A stretch of DNA of 64,000 bases from Lycorma delicatula (taxonomy: Eukaryota > Arthropoda > Insecta > Hemiptera > Fulgoridae), in the NCBI RefSeq assembly GCF_047948215.1, contig NC_134465.1, positions 42,507,946 through 42,571,945 on the forward strand. Direction: 5' to 3'. Position 1 is the first letter of the stretch; each line of letters starts with the position of its first letter. Position numbers and translations under genes: made by a program. Shown here in pieces: positions 36,901 to 51,900 of the stretch. The notes beneath the pieces are model-generated. The model was not told where the DNA came from, made no database searches, and saw nothing but the letters and a program-made list of their open reading frames with translations.

Positions 36901-39900
36901 ACAATGCACCTTGTCATACTGCACTCTCAATTAATGAATTTTTGGCAAAGAAAAACATTTCTGTAGTTCCTCAGCCACCTTATTCACCAGACTTGAACCC
37001 CTGCGACTTTTTCCTATTCCCAACTTTAAAAAAAACACCTCAAAGGACTCCATTGGAACAGAAGAAAACATAAAAATAAATGCAACCAACCATCTGAAGG
37101 ATTTTCCAGTTTCTGAGTTCCAATACTGCTATGAAGAGTGGGAAAACTATTCGAAGCATTTTGGCTTCCCAAGTGAACTATTTCGAAGATGATAGAGTCC
37201 ATGTGTAATTGGATTGTAAATAAAAAGGTTTTCTGAACCAGTCTCATTACTTTATTTACAGACCTCGTATACATATTTAAAGGTTTATAATTATTAATAA
37301 ATCAATATATTTAAATTAAAAATAAAAGTTTAAAAAAACAATGTATATGAAGTTGTATTCGAACCAATCTGCCTTCCCCTTGTAAGATGCAAATATTTTA
37401 TTAATTAAAATTTTATTTGGCTATAATTCTGGAACCAATGAAAATGAATACCACTAATGATATATCGTTGAAAATTTCTGAATGAGGGCTTATTACTAAA
37501 ACTTAAATTTCAACATTCTATGGCTAATTGTTTTTGAGTTATGCAAGATACATATGTACAGACATCATGCCAAAACTAGTCAAAATGGATTCAAGGATGA
37601 TGAAAATGTATATTTCCATTGAAATGTGAAAAACCAACATTTTTCATGATTACAATACTTCCTTTACTTTGTACAAGTAAAAATGATTAAACTGAATCAA
37701 GTAAATACCAGGAATAATTGATGTAGAAGAATGAATTAAATTAGAAAGATTTGTAGGAGCTGCTAAAACAATAGGAAGTCAAAAAGTAAAATAAAATAGT
37801 GAGCACTTCCAGTAAAGAAAAGTACTGCAGTTAGTCACATTAAAAGTGGTGTTGAAAGGAATGTCTATATCAAAGGAGGACCAGTGTGTGATTTTTACTT
37901 GGAGCAGATTATAACTTCTTTTCAAGCAGATTATAAAATACGGTATCAGTTAGAACTTGACTGCTTTTATATTAACTGATAATTTTTGTTATTATTTTCA
38001 TATTAAACATTTTTCACTGAATTTGGCTTTGAAATATTGTTTTTAAAAATAATTTAATTTAAAATATTTGAAAAACCCTTTTTTATTATTTTACTTCAGA
38101 TCTTTGGCATCATCAGCCCCAATCTGGCTGTTACCTGATTTAATGGACTGTGAAGGGGTCTATCGTGTAACTACATCTATTTATGAAGTTGCACATAGAA
38201 ATTGTGCAGACAACATTAAACATATATGGAAAGAAATTAATAACATAACAACAACCGGTTAGTATATTTAAGTTTATTATTAATGAAATTTTTATTGTGT
38301 TATGTTAAGATATTATATTTTAGGAAGCAAGTTGAATAATAAGTTGTGTAATATTTTTTTCTTAATACACATACTTTATTGTAGGAGGTTTATGACATTT
38401 GTCACTGAACATTACTCTGTAGAAATAAGAAAATTGTTCTGTGAAATAATTCAGATACAGACAAAATTGTGTTAACATTTACACAGAAATATATCAGTAT
38501 AATGCTGCATCTGTTTTTTTATCAATAAAAAAAATCTATTTATTAATTTTATATTTATTTAATTATTATTTATTTAATTTATCAGATTTGCAGTAAACTT
38601 TCTTGTTAAATTTTGTGTAGTAATAGTCATTCATTTTCCCAAAGTTATGACTCAGAGTGCCCTTCAGCATTTTCTACACTTTTTTTTTTAATTTACTGGT
38701 ACATTTTTGTCCCTTATGTAAAAACCGGGCAGTAGCTTTGGATATGATTTGATGGAATTTGTTTTTAGAGTTCATTAATTGTTAAGTTTTCTGTAATACA
38801 TGTCTTCCTTGGCCCGTCCCATAAAAAGTAACCAAATTGGGTCAGGTATGAAATGTGCAGGCCACTTTGTAGGTTCCTGATGGCCTACCCAAATCCTGGA
38901 AAATATCCATTTAGCTAATTCCTAACAGTCAAGGCAAGACTAAGTGTCTTGCATAAATATCAGCTCATGCGCCTGTGTCTGTGTAGAAATTGCAAGCTAT
39001 ACAAAATTTTAGCATAACATTTATTGTTGATGTAACATGAAATAATATACAAGAACATGTTACATCACACTGTCAGTTTTGGGTTGTTTTTCATTCTTTC
39101 AACTTTGTTTTGAGAATCAAGATTGGTTGGTTCTTTTGGTATTTAATGAAGTCATCGAACACAAAAACAAATTCATCGCTTGAAAAAATGATATCAAATA
39201 TATCTGGATAATCATCATTCTGCATAAGTTTCATTTCATGAAATTCACCACGCCTGTCTCAATCTTCCAATATCAACTGCCAGACATAATGTGGCTTCCA
39301 AGACTCATAATGGAACAATTTATGGAGAACATGAATTCATTGTGGCTAAAACCACTTAATCTTGGAGCCTGACTTGTGAATTTGTCAGGGCTTTAATTGA
39401 AAGTCTCTTTGAGTACATTCACTCTTCCTTAGAACAGAATTGTGATGGTCAACTAGATCTATTACTGTGTAACAGATAGTACTACATTACTTGTTGTCAT
39501 TTACTTTCTGTGACAGTTTCTGTTTGTTTTTGCATCTAGCCACACCTCATAATTATGGTCTTTTCTTAAAATGTTAATTCAGTATAATGAAATATTTCAT
39601 TGTATTGAACATTCAAGTAATTTAAAGAATTAATTTGGATTTTTATAGTCAGTAAAGTTGTATCAAATGTTGATTCAAGACAAATGATAGTATGTTCTTA
39701 TCGTCAGTTCACATTATAAGATTAATGAAAATATTTAATGAAGTTTCTGTATTTTTTTCCCTTAAGAATTGACAGAAATTTTTTATACCAACAAAATTTT
39801 TTTTTTTATTTTGTAAAAAAGTGTGTATAAAGTTAACAAAATTAAATCTTAAAATGTTAATGATGAAATGTTAACAAATAATTAATTTTAAACAGTATAA

Positions 39901-42900
39901 TAATTTAGAAGTATCAGTAATGTAGGTTATCTAGTGTTAAATATTACTTCAGCCTTTACCCTGTTCTGTATTAAATAAATATTTAATGTGAAATATCACT
40001 TTATTTTTGACTTAATGTTTAATGTTTGAGTATATTGTTTTATTTTTAATAAGTTAATTTTTTATGCATTTACTTTTCAACGATGACTAAAATAACTAAC
40101 AAAATTCATGAACTGTTAACATTAGATATGAATTTACATTCTTAAGTAATTATTGTTAGAAGTGTTAGCAGAATTAATAGCAATATATAAAAATGCAGAA
40201 AATAAAATATAAATTCAAATAAAACACTCAAAACAGTATAAAAACAGAGAATTTAACTGTATTTAAAAAAATAAAAAAAGATTTCATTATGAGCAGTTTA
40301 AACAGAACATAAAAATTTAACTTAAAAAATATTCTGTAATACACAAACTGCCCACCTGGTCTAGACATTGCTGGTAGATAGAAAGTTAAAACTAGAAATG
40401 CATGTCAATTAGTAAATAATTATCAGTAATAAATACAGAAAAGATAAATGTAAATACAAAAAAAAAAAATAAATAAAGAAATATTAATAAAAAAGATTTG
40501 TTTATTAAAAAAATAAAACTAATGATTACAAAAATTTGTCAACTTAAAGTTAAGTGAAAAGTTTATTAAAGTAAAGTCCAAATTACTTTTAACTTACACT
40601 TAAACTGGACCTTTAAAAAATTGGGAAATATCTAGTCCTTCAAATTATTCGTAATATCTTTGATTGGAATATTGAGATATGTGTACATATATTAATTTAT
40701 TTAGGTTAAACTTTTTATAGTCCACTTTTTTTCTGTATGTAAAATATCTATCTATCTATCTCTATATATGTACAATATAATATTCTTTCAGCCTTCGCAA
40801 AGCACAGAATTATAGAAACACTCTTACCTTTAATTTTTTACTTAATTAAAATGCTTTTGTGCCTAGGCCCACCCCCAGTGATATCTTTTATAAATTCTTA
40901 AACTGTTTACAATTTACACAATATCTCTGTTAGCTTTTTACATTTTGTAAAAATTGATGTTTAAAATAGAAATAAATTGAAAAAAATCAAAAAAATTTTT
41001 AAAAACATTTAAAATAATATTTATTGTAATACTTTTTCATTCTTGACTGAACAAATATTTGTTCTAAATTTATTTTAAATGATTTTTAAATTTACTTTTT
41101 TTTTTACTTTTATTTTTATTTTAACAGTGTTTACAAGATGTAAAAAGCTTATTGAGTTATTGTGTAAATTGTAAATATTTTACAAATTTATAAAAGATAT
41201 CACTGAGGATGGGGTTAGGCTAGAAAGCGTTTTGATGAAGTAAAAAAATTAAAGATAAGAGTTTTTCTCTAATTCTGTGCTTTACAAAGGCTGAAAGAAT
41301 ATTATATTGTATATATATATATATGTAAAGGGCACTAATAAAGTTTTGCAATGCGATGAAATGGATTATCACAGATGTTACAAGTTAGCGTGTGTTTAGG
41401 CATTTGTATCTGCTGTCTCAGTATTTTCACAATAGTCACTATTTCATTATCGTTTGCTTTTTGGTAGTGTTAATGAAAAGAGTTAGTGATGTCATCATGG
41501 TTGAAAACTGAATACCGGGCAATTTTGTGTTACAATTTTGTATGTGGGTTAAGTGTGTTCAGTGTTTAGAGAAAATGATTCCTATACTTAGAGAGGATTG
41601 TCCTCATCGTACAACAATATATGGGTGGTATGAGAGTTTAAAAAGAAATTATGGCTTTGAGCATGCTCCAAGGTCACATTGACCGTTTTCATCTGTGATT
41701 GAAGGAAACATTGCTGCAGTATGAAAAATGATTGAGACAGACAGTCATGTGATCTACAACCTTTTTAGTAGAGGTTTCCTTGGGAAAATATATCAGCAGT
41801 TCATCCTGTTCTCCGAGATCACCTTCAAGTTAAAAAATCTTGTACCTTTAGGGTGCCGAATTACTTGACCAACGATCAGACATCATGTTTTGTTCTTGGT
41901 GCCATGAAATGCTGAAAATGTTTGAAAATGAAAAATGCCCAATAGGACTGTGACAAGTGATGAAAATTGACTGTACTATTATGACGTCCCAACCAAGATA
42001 TAGAACAAAGTGTGTGTATTCAAAGATGAGTAGACTTCCGTGGCTGTTAGAAAATCAAGATCACTGAAGAAGAGAATGGTGGCAATATTTTTTAGTGTGA
42101 AAGTTGTTTTACAGTGAGTTGTATTGGAAATTCAGAAGACAGTTACAGGAAAGTGGTATGCTAAGGAATGCCTGTCTAATGTTGAAGCTCTTAAGAAGCT
42201 GCACTCAGCTCAAGAATGGATGCGTAGTCTTTTCACCATGATAACGCTTAGGCACACTGTTCTGAAGTCTGCTTCGAGTATTTAGTCAGTTCTGAAATAA
42301 AATTATTAGAGCATCTTCCCTACAGTCTCGACCTCTCTTATGTGATTTCACACTATTCCTCCAAGTGAAGAACAGACTGAAATGGAGACATTGTACGATT
42401 GATGATGACCTTCTAAGGACTTGGAATAATAAATTAATAAAAAACTAAAACTAAAAATTGTACAAAATAGAGTTGTATTGCAAAACCTTCCTATTGCCCT
42501 TTATATTTTTATATTCAGTTACATCAAAATGATTAAAAAAAAAACTTCACCGATTTGTAAAACCTCATTTTTTAAAATTATTAATTGGATCAAAGTTATT
42601 TTTTTGTGAAAATATATGACAAAATTTAAAAAATTCCTTTAATAGTCATTTGGCTAAATAGTAAATTGACCATTTATACCAGAAAAAAATTAGTTGTATT
42701 TAATTTTCTTTGCAAATTTTTGGAAGGTACTGTAGCTTTGGCATGATCATTAAAACATATTTTTATTTATTTATCAGATCAGAACTACAACCAGTAATGA
42801 CAAATATTTCTTTTAAAAGCCCAACAAATAATTGTAACTTATAATAACTTGTTTAGTTTCTCAAATAAAATTAAAAAAAGTGATCTTATTAATTTAAATG

Positions 42901-45900
42901 TGTGGTTGTGTCGTTACCACTTAGTGAACCCTATTATCATAATCTGTTGTATGTAAAATCACTACAGCATTATTTTTATTGAATTTGAATTTCAAATAAG
43001 TTTATTTTTAAAGTTCATTAATAATTTTATTTCTGTTTTCCTTTCTACTGCGGTTTGGTTCTGAATGCAAATTTATTCTGCCATTTTACTGGTTCCAACA
43101 TCTGTCATGTGTTCCTTGAAGTCTGCTTTAGGGTTACCTAAACCAAACATTAACCTTTTAGATAGTAAATACATTTTGTCATTAATGAACTGTGTACAGG
43201 ATAGGTTGTAAAGTAATCTTTGATTGTTTAATTAAAATTGTTTCTTGATGTCTGTAATGAAAAATATTATTTACTTCGTTCAGTCATAATTTATGAATGA
43301 TATTAATTCAAGGAAAGAACGCCTTAATGAAAAAAATAAATGTACCTAATATCAAACAAAGATTTAAGAATTAAAAATGAATTTTCAATGTTATTTATAT
43401 GAAGCACTGAAAAGTAGCAAAATATGAACAGTAGCTAAGCCAAAAAAGTTTTCAAATTTCTTAGAAGATTTTGAAATATGGTGTTATAGAAGAAAAATAA
43501 AATTTGGGTTGACAAAGTTCAAAATAAAGAGGTATTACGACTAATAACAAAATATCAAAAGAATTAATATCACTAGAAGAATTAAAACACATGCTATGAT
43601 TGATGTAGTCGGTTAATTGGCATGACCATAACGATTGTGTGCACCTGAAACACAATTCTGACTGGTCGCTTTTGTGATTTGTGTTTTACATTTTCCTTAG
43701 TCATAAGAAACGCTAGGAAAGAAAGTTTAAATGAATAATTAATGTACCCTTTTCTGCATAGAAATATGCATAATCATATATACATCTTCAGCTTACCAGG
43801 GGAAATTACAATTGATAGGTTGTATGAACCTTTCAGAATTAATTAATTTAGTAATGGAACAAAGTATAGAATTTGAAAAAACTTAACGAAAAAGAAAGGT
43901 AATATGAAGCAAACAAAGATTTAGGATGTAATAGATGTATTGAAATTAAAAGATTAGCATACAACAGAAGGAAATAGAGAAGTGCATCACTCTCGTAACG
44001 TTTTTTAGGGTAAGGGCAATATTTAAAAATACCCCATCCAAAGAAAAGGTGCCAATGTATTTATTGTAAATAATATTTCTAAAGATCTTCAAATCATTAA
44101 TATAAAATGAAAACTATTTTTTTTTAGGTGAAGGTAGATCATGGTTATCCAAAAACTGGACATTGTGTCAACCATTAAAAGCTGAAAATTATACACAGGG
44201 CTTTAAAATGTGGTTAAAGGAATCATTTTTAGTTGTAGCAATGGCAAATTATCCCTATCCTACTGAATTTTTGGGACACTTTCCAGGAAATCCAGTTAAG
44301 GTATTTGTAATGTAGTTCATGTTTCTTTCTTTCTTTTTCCTGTTTAGCCTCCGGTAACTACCGTTTAGATAATTCTTCAGAGGATGAATGAGGATGATAT
44401 GTATGAGTGTAAATGAAGTGTAGTCTTGTATATTCTCAGTTCGACCATTCCTTAGATGTGTGGTTAATTGAAACCCAACCACCAAAGAACACCGGTATCC
44501 ACGATCTAGTATTCAAATCCAAGTAAAAATAACTGGCTTTACTAGGACTTGAACGCTGGAACTCTCGACTTCCAAATCAGCTAATTTGGGAAGACACGTT
44601 TTCACCACTAGACCAACCCGGTGGGTAGTTCATGTTTCTAACTTTTTTTTTTAATTATAACATTTCTCGCTCTCTATTATAAGAGGGCAAGGTGCCCTGT
44701 TGTGCTGTAATTTAAATTGAACTATTTTCTTATCACTTTCAATACTAATTGTCACTTCTTGAATGGTTGTGTAATGATTATTCACCAGTTAGTATGTACA
44801 GTCTTATGTCTGATATGTTGTTCATTTGATAAATTTATCAAACAATAAATATATCTGACAATCAATTGTAAAAGATAGTCTTATGTTCATTTTCTACTGT
44901 TTATTCCTTCAGAAAATAATTTTGTCTGATCATATACATGTGCCATTCAAAAAGTTCTCAGCCTGACAAAGAAAATTCAAGATTTTTCAACATTCTTTCT
45001 TCTAATTTTTCAATGTTACAATTCGATACGTTTAGACCAATAACCTTTTAATACCCCTTCAATACAATGCAAATTATCCAACTTTGCAACATTAACGGTT
45101 GTCTCAGCTTTGACATTATCATTTGAAATGAATCTTTGTCTACCAAGCCATTTTTACAGGTTTAAGAAGGGGAAGTAATCACTGGTAACCAAATGTGGTG
45201 AATATGGTGTATGCCTAAAAACATAGGACATGGAGTTTTGTACAAATTTCAAGACGGGTGTGCAGTGCATTATCCTGGTGAGGAACGTTGTCTTGTGGGG
45301 TAAATGTGGGCATTTGCCTGAATAGCTAAGTGAAAGATAATACTTGCTGGTGATGGTCCTGCTTATTTCTAAGTAGTCTATGAGCACCACACCATGAGAA
45401 TGCTAAAAATTGTAACAGTGACTTTTCCTGCAGATGAAATCGTTTTCATTTCTTTGGCACACCTTTACCTGTTCCCACCTACTGTTTGGATATTTAGTCT
45501 CTGGAATATAATGGTGAATCCATGCTTCATCTAATTTTATAAAATGTCGAAGAAACTCAGTGAAATTGCATTTAAAAAAGTCTAAACACACGTCAGAAGT
45601 GATCAGTTGATTGTTAAGAAATACATTACTACGCATCAAGGAGAAAGCTTTTTCATACCCAAAACATTGAATAAATGTAGTGAAAATGGTCTTTCAAGAT
45701 ATTCATAATGTCAGGAAGCTTGCATACCTTCCGTCAGTAAGCTTTTAATATGCCATTGTGGATTTTTTTGATGATTTTGTCAATCTAAATTTTTAGGATC
45801 CTGAGCATTTATCATTTTGAATGAATGTTTGACCACATTTAAATTCAGCAGCCCACTTTTTTACCACTGAAAACAAAGGGGAGGTATCCTTTAAATTGGA

Positions 45901-48900
45901 ATCTAACTCTTTTTGCACATCTGTCCTTTATAACAGCTTGAACTTAAGTTTTTATTGAAAGTAAAAATTTGTTAAAATTTATTGAAAGTAAATATTATAT
46001 AAAATAAAAATGTTTATTTTATAGATAATGTCAACTCGATTCCCACAAACAAGCAACTAAATGCACACAACTGAAAGTAACATACACACATTCTAAAGGA
46101 ACATACTTAACAAACAGCATAGTCATTTGGTCATACGTGTGCAATCTCTGTATCAGACCGAAGAACTTTCTGACTGACTCTGGTACTGTTATCAGTGCTA
46201 AAATATTTATTTCCAGTTTGTGCCTGAAAAAGTGTAAAAATTTCAAAAGACTGAATTATTTTAATGATTTGTTTGTCGTTCAGCATTATTTGCTCCTTTT
46301 ACTTTACATGGACAGTTACTTTACATTAAGGTTAGGGTTGGTATGATTTAGTTTAAAGGTAAGTCTATAGTAATCACCTTGTAAGTATATTTTGGCAAAG
46401 ATGGGGAAAAGATTATATTTAAACAGCTCTTTTATTTAATAGAAAAACTTTGAAATTAGTTAATTTATGGTATTTATTCAACCTTTTTTTCTTAGGAATT
46501 GTGTGAGCATCTAAAAACTGCAAATCTTAGAGGTAAAGAATTATTGGGATCGGTTTCAAATGGTTTGAGAGCAGTATATAATTATTCTGGAAAAGCACAA
46601 TGTCTGGATTGGTCTACTGTTGGACCAACCACATTTGATTCTCGAGGCTGGAATTTTCAGGTATTTACACTAAAATTATACATTTACATTAAAATAAAAT
46701 GCAAAGCTTGCTTTCGTAATGCAACATGTAAATATAAAAAATATGAAGTGCTCTCATAATAAAGTACTGAAAATCATACACTACTCTTAAAATAATATTA
46801 AAAAAAATTCAACAGTAATGTAGAATACAAACAAAAGTAATTAAAAATCTGTAATATATAGATGCATATTTAAATGGGGTTACCATTTTTTCCATTCTGT
46901 TTTTGCTAATCCATTTAATACAGCCTATGTTTTCAATTATCATTCCAGTCTTTGTCTTCCTGTACAGTTTTTCTTTGTCAAAAACTTCTCTCGCCTTCAT
47001 TTTGTATTTCATTGATCTATATAATCTTCATTATCTGACTCCACATAGGAGTCAATACCCTCTGTTTTTTCCTACTATCTGTTTCACTTCACACAAATAT
47101 TTTCAATAATTCTTTTCTAGCTTTTAGATCTACATTTTCTGCTAGACAACTTGTTTTCTGAATGAAAAATCTCTTGCTTGTGCCAATTTTCTTTTATCCT
47201 TTGCAGTTTTACTCTCTAAACAATAAAATTTTCTTACTTCTTTGCGTTATGTTCATCTGTCTTATGTTTAATTTCTTTTTATCCTCTTTTCTCTCACTTT
47301 ATTTTTCCATCATTTTATTGCCTTTATTTTATTCTTATTTTGTATTTTCAAACTGAGTTTTTCTAGTAATGATATGTAGTTATAATGTTTAGAATTTCTT
47401 TTAAATTATTTTTGTTACAGTCAGGAAAACAATAACATTAGATAATCATAACATTTTTACTTTTTCTCTTGAATAGTTACTCTACTTTCAAATCTTTCCT
47501 TCAATTCTTGAATGACCTTTTCTATATTCAAATTGAAAAAAGTTCTTTGTCTCACTCCTTTTTGAATTAGAGCTAGACTTTCTTCATATTCTACTCCACT
47601 GTTAAGTGATTCTTGTACAAATTGTATGCAATTCTTCTTTTTCTGTATTTCATTTCAGTTTTCCTTAAAATATTAAACAATATTTCTGTTTTAAATTATC
47701 AAATGCCTTCTCCAAATCAAAGGTTCCATTTAAGTGGCTTTATTAATTTTAATGATTAGTCCCTACAGACTCCTATGTAACCGTGCTCTTCCTGAAACCA
47801 AACTGGTGTTCAGCTAGTACGTTTTCCAACGTGAATTCTTTGCCTATACATTATGCTAGTACGTATTATTGAGATATTAGGCTGAGTAGTTTTAACACTT
47901 ATGTTCTTCTTCAGTAGAAAAACAAATACCGGTATATACAATTTTTAAAATTAGTGATTATTTCTTCTCTATTCTTATAAAATGTAGATTCTAGGTGTTT
48001 TATTCAGACCTGCTCTTAAATATACAGATACCTCCAGTCCTTACTGTTTCTCCTGTTATTATCCCACTTGACGGGCCTTCTCTTGTTAATTACTGCATTG
48101 ATCTTTGTCAGTATAATAAAAAGAAAACAAATCTGATTAACAAAACAAATTTTATAATTTTATGAATAGCATGAATCCTATTATTACAGATACGAACGGT
48201 TCTAGAAACGTTAATTCTATTGGTTGCGGTTTTGTGGTTAGCAACAGAACATGCATGTTGGCTTTCCATCACCATTATTTTTCTTGCAGAACTGTTTGCC
48301 ATTAATAAGACCTTACATATAATTAGCTCAAAATTTTGATGTGTTCTTGTTTGTTCAGATTCCATGAGTGTCTTACAAGTGATTAGTGATGTGTACTCCA
48401 GATACTGTGTTGTTTGTGAGATTCATTGTGTAATTCTACAAATGAATCACTGTAATATAAGAGTGAGCTTTTGTTGGATCCGCAGCCATATTGTAATTTT
48501 AGTTAACAGCATGCTGATGATGCGGCAAAGGTGGCTTATTTCCAGCCTCCTTTCAACAATCCCGTCACTTCAAATGACTTTGTCTGTTTTCTAAAAAGAA
48601 TGGTGCATGATGTGTGGCAAAGTGAGGGGGACGGTAATACAGTATTAACAATAAACTTCATCCAATCAAGAACACTGTTTCTTTGTGGAGCTCCTCATTC
48701 TGCCATTTGTGAATAGGGCACACTAGGCTCACTCATGGATATCTGATGACTTAAATAGATGCACCAGTTTGTGGTTGCTGCGACTATCAACTAACAGTGC
48801 ATCATATCCTTGTAGATTGTATCTGTTATGCAACATTATGCTATAAGTTTAAACTAGGGACTAACATGTAAACTGTTCTAGAGGATAATGAAATGTTAAT

Positions 48901-51900
48901 TTACATTCTACGATTTTGTAGGGCCATCTGTTTACATTCAGATATATAAATTACTGCAGTGTGTTCCATAAAGCAGTTGGTAATTTTATTATTTTAATTG
49001 AGATATGTAATATGATAAGTGTTTTTTTATTTTGCTTTTAGCATTCATTACAGGCTTTTTACTTTTAAGCTATATTTTTGTGTTTCTGGGTTATTATTTT
49101 TTAATTACCCATTTTTTTACAATAAATATATCGTTTCTAGGCTAAAATAATATGAAAGCATTGTTCGCCCCCCAAAAAAAACCTACTTTTCGTAAACCAA
49201 ACAATAAATTGTGATGGTATCTCATCTACCCTTAGTGTCACATCTTTATTTAAGTATGTTAGAGCCTCATCAAATTCTGTGTAATCCTTCTTCATAAATT
49301 CAAATAATAAATTAAAATTTTTCAATTTATTAGAGGTTTGGGGAACCTCTACTGCTTTTTGTAAATTATTTATTTAAACAAAATAATTCACTTTACCAAA
49401 TGTATTTCAACACTCAAATAGCACCAGATATCAACAACCTCAGTTCTATTTGCACCTGAACTTTAGTTCATCCAAAGAGATTTACTAGATGTTGTATATT
49501 GAAACTATCATTTCCATTTTGCATCAAAATGTGAATTGGTCTTATAATGTTTAGTTCTCCCATTACATGTGACTATACATTACTTATGTTGTGTACTTTT
49601 CAGAGATTCCTTGGCCTGTAATCAGATATACATCTGAAATTCACTTCCATAAAGCAGGAAGAAAAGGTATGGAACCACTATGGTTATCAATGGGCTTTCA
49701 AACTTGTACCTACACAGTAGCATGAAAACAAAATTGCATTATTTTCTAATAATTACGATTATGCCTAATAAAGTACGTTTACTATCTGTAAACTTATAAA
49801 GAAATCCTACAATAATAAATCTATTTCTACTATTTCCTTGCAAGTAGTGAACATTATTTAATGTCACTACTTTAATACTAGATTTATGAAATCAGGTAGT
49901 TTATATTCTATTTTTTATCCACAGAAAAGACTAGAATGTATAGTTTAACATAACAAATTTTTTTGGACATGAGACAGTGCACTTTGCTGATTCATAACAT
50001 TGTTTTAACTCAAACAGAAAACAAATTAAAAACAAAATGTACTCAACATAGAACATCATGTTCTATGTGTCTTTCAATAATGTAATGTACAGATGATATG
50101 TCTATTAAAGAGAATATGCATTCACTTCATTAATGGAATGTATTAGCCACCATTTATCACACTGCTTATATTACAGTTGCTCATGAAGAGATTAATATCA
50201 ATCGATTTGCCAATTCAATTACTTATTGTTCTGTGTACTACAATATATAAGCGAATGCTTGTAGATTCTACGTTTACATTTTCATAGATCAACGCTTATT
50301 AATCTGTCACATAGTTGAAAGTTTTGGTTTTTTGACTTTCCTGGCAGCAGTGGAAACTACAGAAAATAAATAACTGTTCTTTTCTGTTTATTTCCTCTCT
50401 ATAAATATTAGGAAAAACAATTAATCATCTTCTTTTAATATTAATTTATTTTGCAGGCGTGTACCCAATTAGTAATGCCAGTATGTTCTAATGGAGTAAA
50501 TGATATGTTTGAACCACAATCATGGAATATTGTTGAATATTTAATCAAATGTGAGCAACAATTCAAAGTAAAACCAAGACCATATTTTATTACTAAACAA
50601 TATGGTGGTAAACATTTGGAAACATCAAGTAATATTATATTTAGGTTAGTATATCTATATTTTAACTACATAATCTTATAATAGTTTCATTAATGAATTA
50701 TTTGTAAATAACAACAGCAATAATTTAAATTAGTGTTAATGATCATCTCTGTTATTATAAATTTACCTCTTTTTAAAGAGATCCATCATTAATTTTATAA
50801 CTTTTTATAAGATGAGAGTCCACCAGTGAGGTGAAGTAATAAAGTATTGACAGTGAATCTCTATCATTATCTTAAAATTACATACAATGTGTGGAATTTG
50901 CTAGAGACAAGATGATTTAGAATATGTAGAAATCATTTACAACAGGGATTTAGTGGTACTGTTTGTTGTCTGTCTTTGTATTGCTGAAGTTATGCGAATT
51001 AGTTGATGTTATACAGTTAATCATAGAGAAGAGGATAGGTGCTCACTGTGCTTTGGGCATTTTACAAAAATAAAGAAAATTATGAGGCTGCCACAAAGTT
51101 ATTTTGAATGTATTTTAATCTCAGGTACATGAGTGCATGCCAATTACTCATGTCATAAATTTGAGATTATCTGTAAGACGTGTCAAATACCAGAAAACCT
51201 GTTAGATTAGAAATCAGTTGGGGTCCCAAAACATTCCTCTAAATGTCATTCAGTGAGATTAAATATTTATGCACCTAGTATAGGAGTATAGGAAGTGTTT
51301 TGCATCAAGATTTAGGTATCACTAATATAAATTGAAATTTTACAAGTGCAACCTCAAAAACCATATAAATTTTGGTTAAGTTTTTTTTCTCATTTGGATG
51401 AAGAGGTTAAATATCTTGGGGATAATTGATGAGCACATTTCACTTTTTAAATTTAATGATTTTGTGAATAAGCAAAATAATCAACCATGGTTAAATGAAA
51501 ATCCTAGATGCTATATTGATATAACAATGTCTCAAATGTCATCATAGCATGATATCTCCATATTTTTTTAAAAATAATTGGGAAGAGCCGTGACACTCAA
51601 TTTTGTATGAAATCTGAATAAAATTCAGCCATGTTTCACATTTCCCTCATTATATATTGAACTCAAAAATACAAGACTACATATATCATAATTCCAGAGA
51701 TTTTATGAATATAAGATTACTTCTGCTAAACCAACTCATTCCAAAGGTACAGCATTCTTTGGCCAGCAAGGTGCAAAATCTATATTTTGTAACTTCTTCC
51801 TAAGGAAATACTTGAAAAGTAAAATTTATTCAAGTTTCCCATAAGATATCAACACCTGAAAACAGAAAATTCAAGAAGAGATTACTACATACTGCAAGAT

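Noticed and set aside
43440..44110. Possible retroelement gag in intron 5
   Set aside because: Only a short stretch ([20 protein letters not shown]) looks gag-like; there is no zinc knuckle, protease or RT around it.
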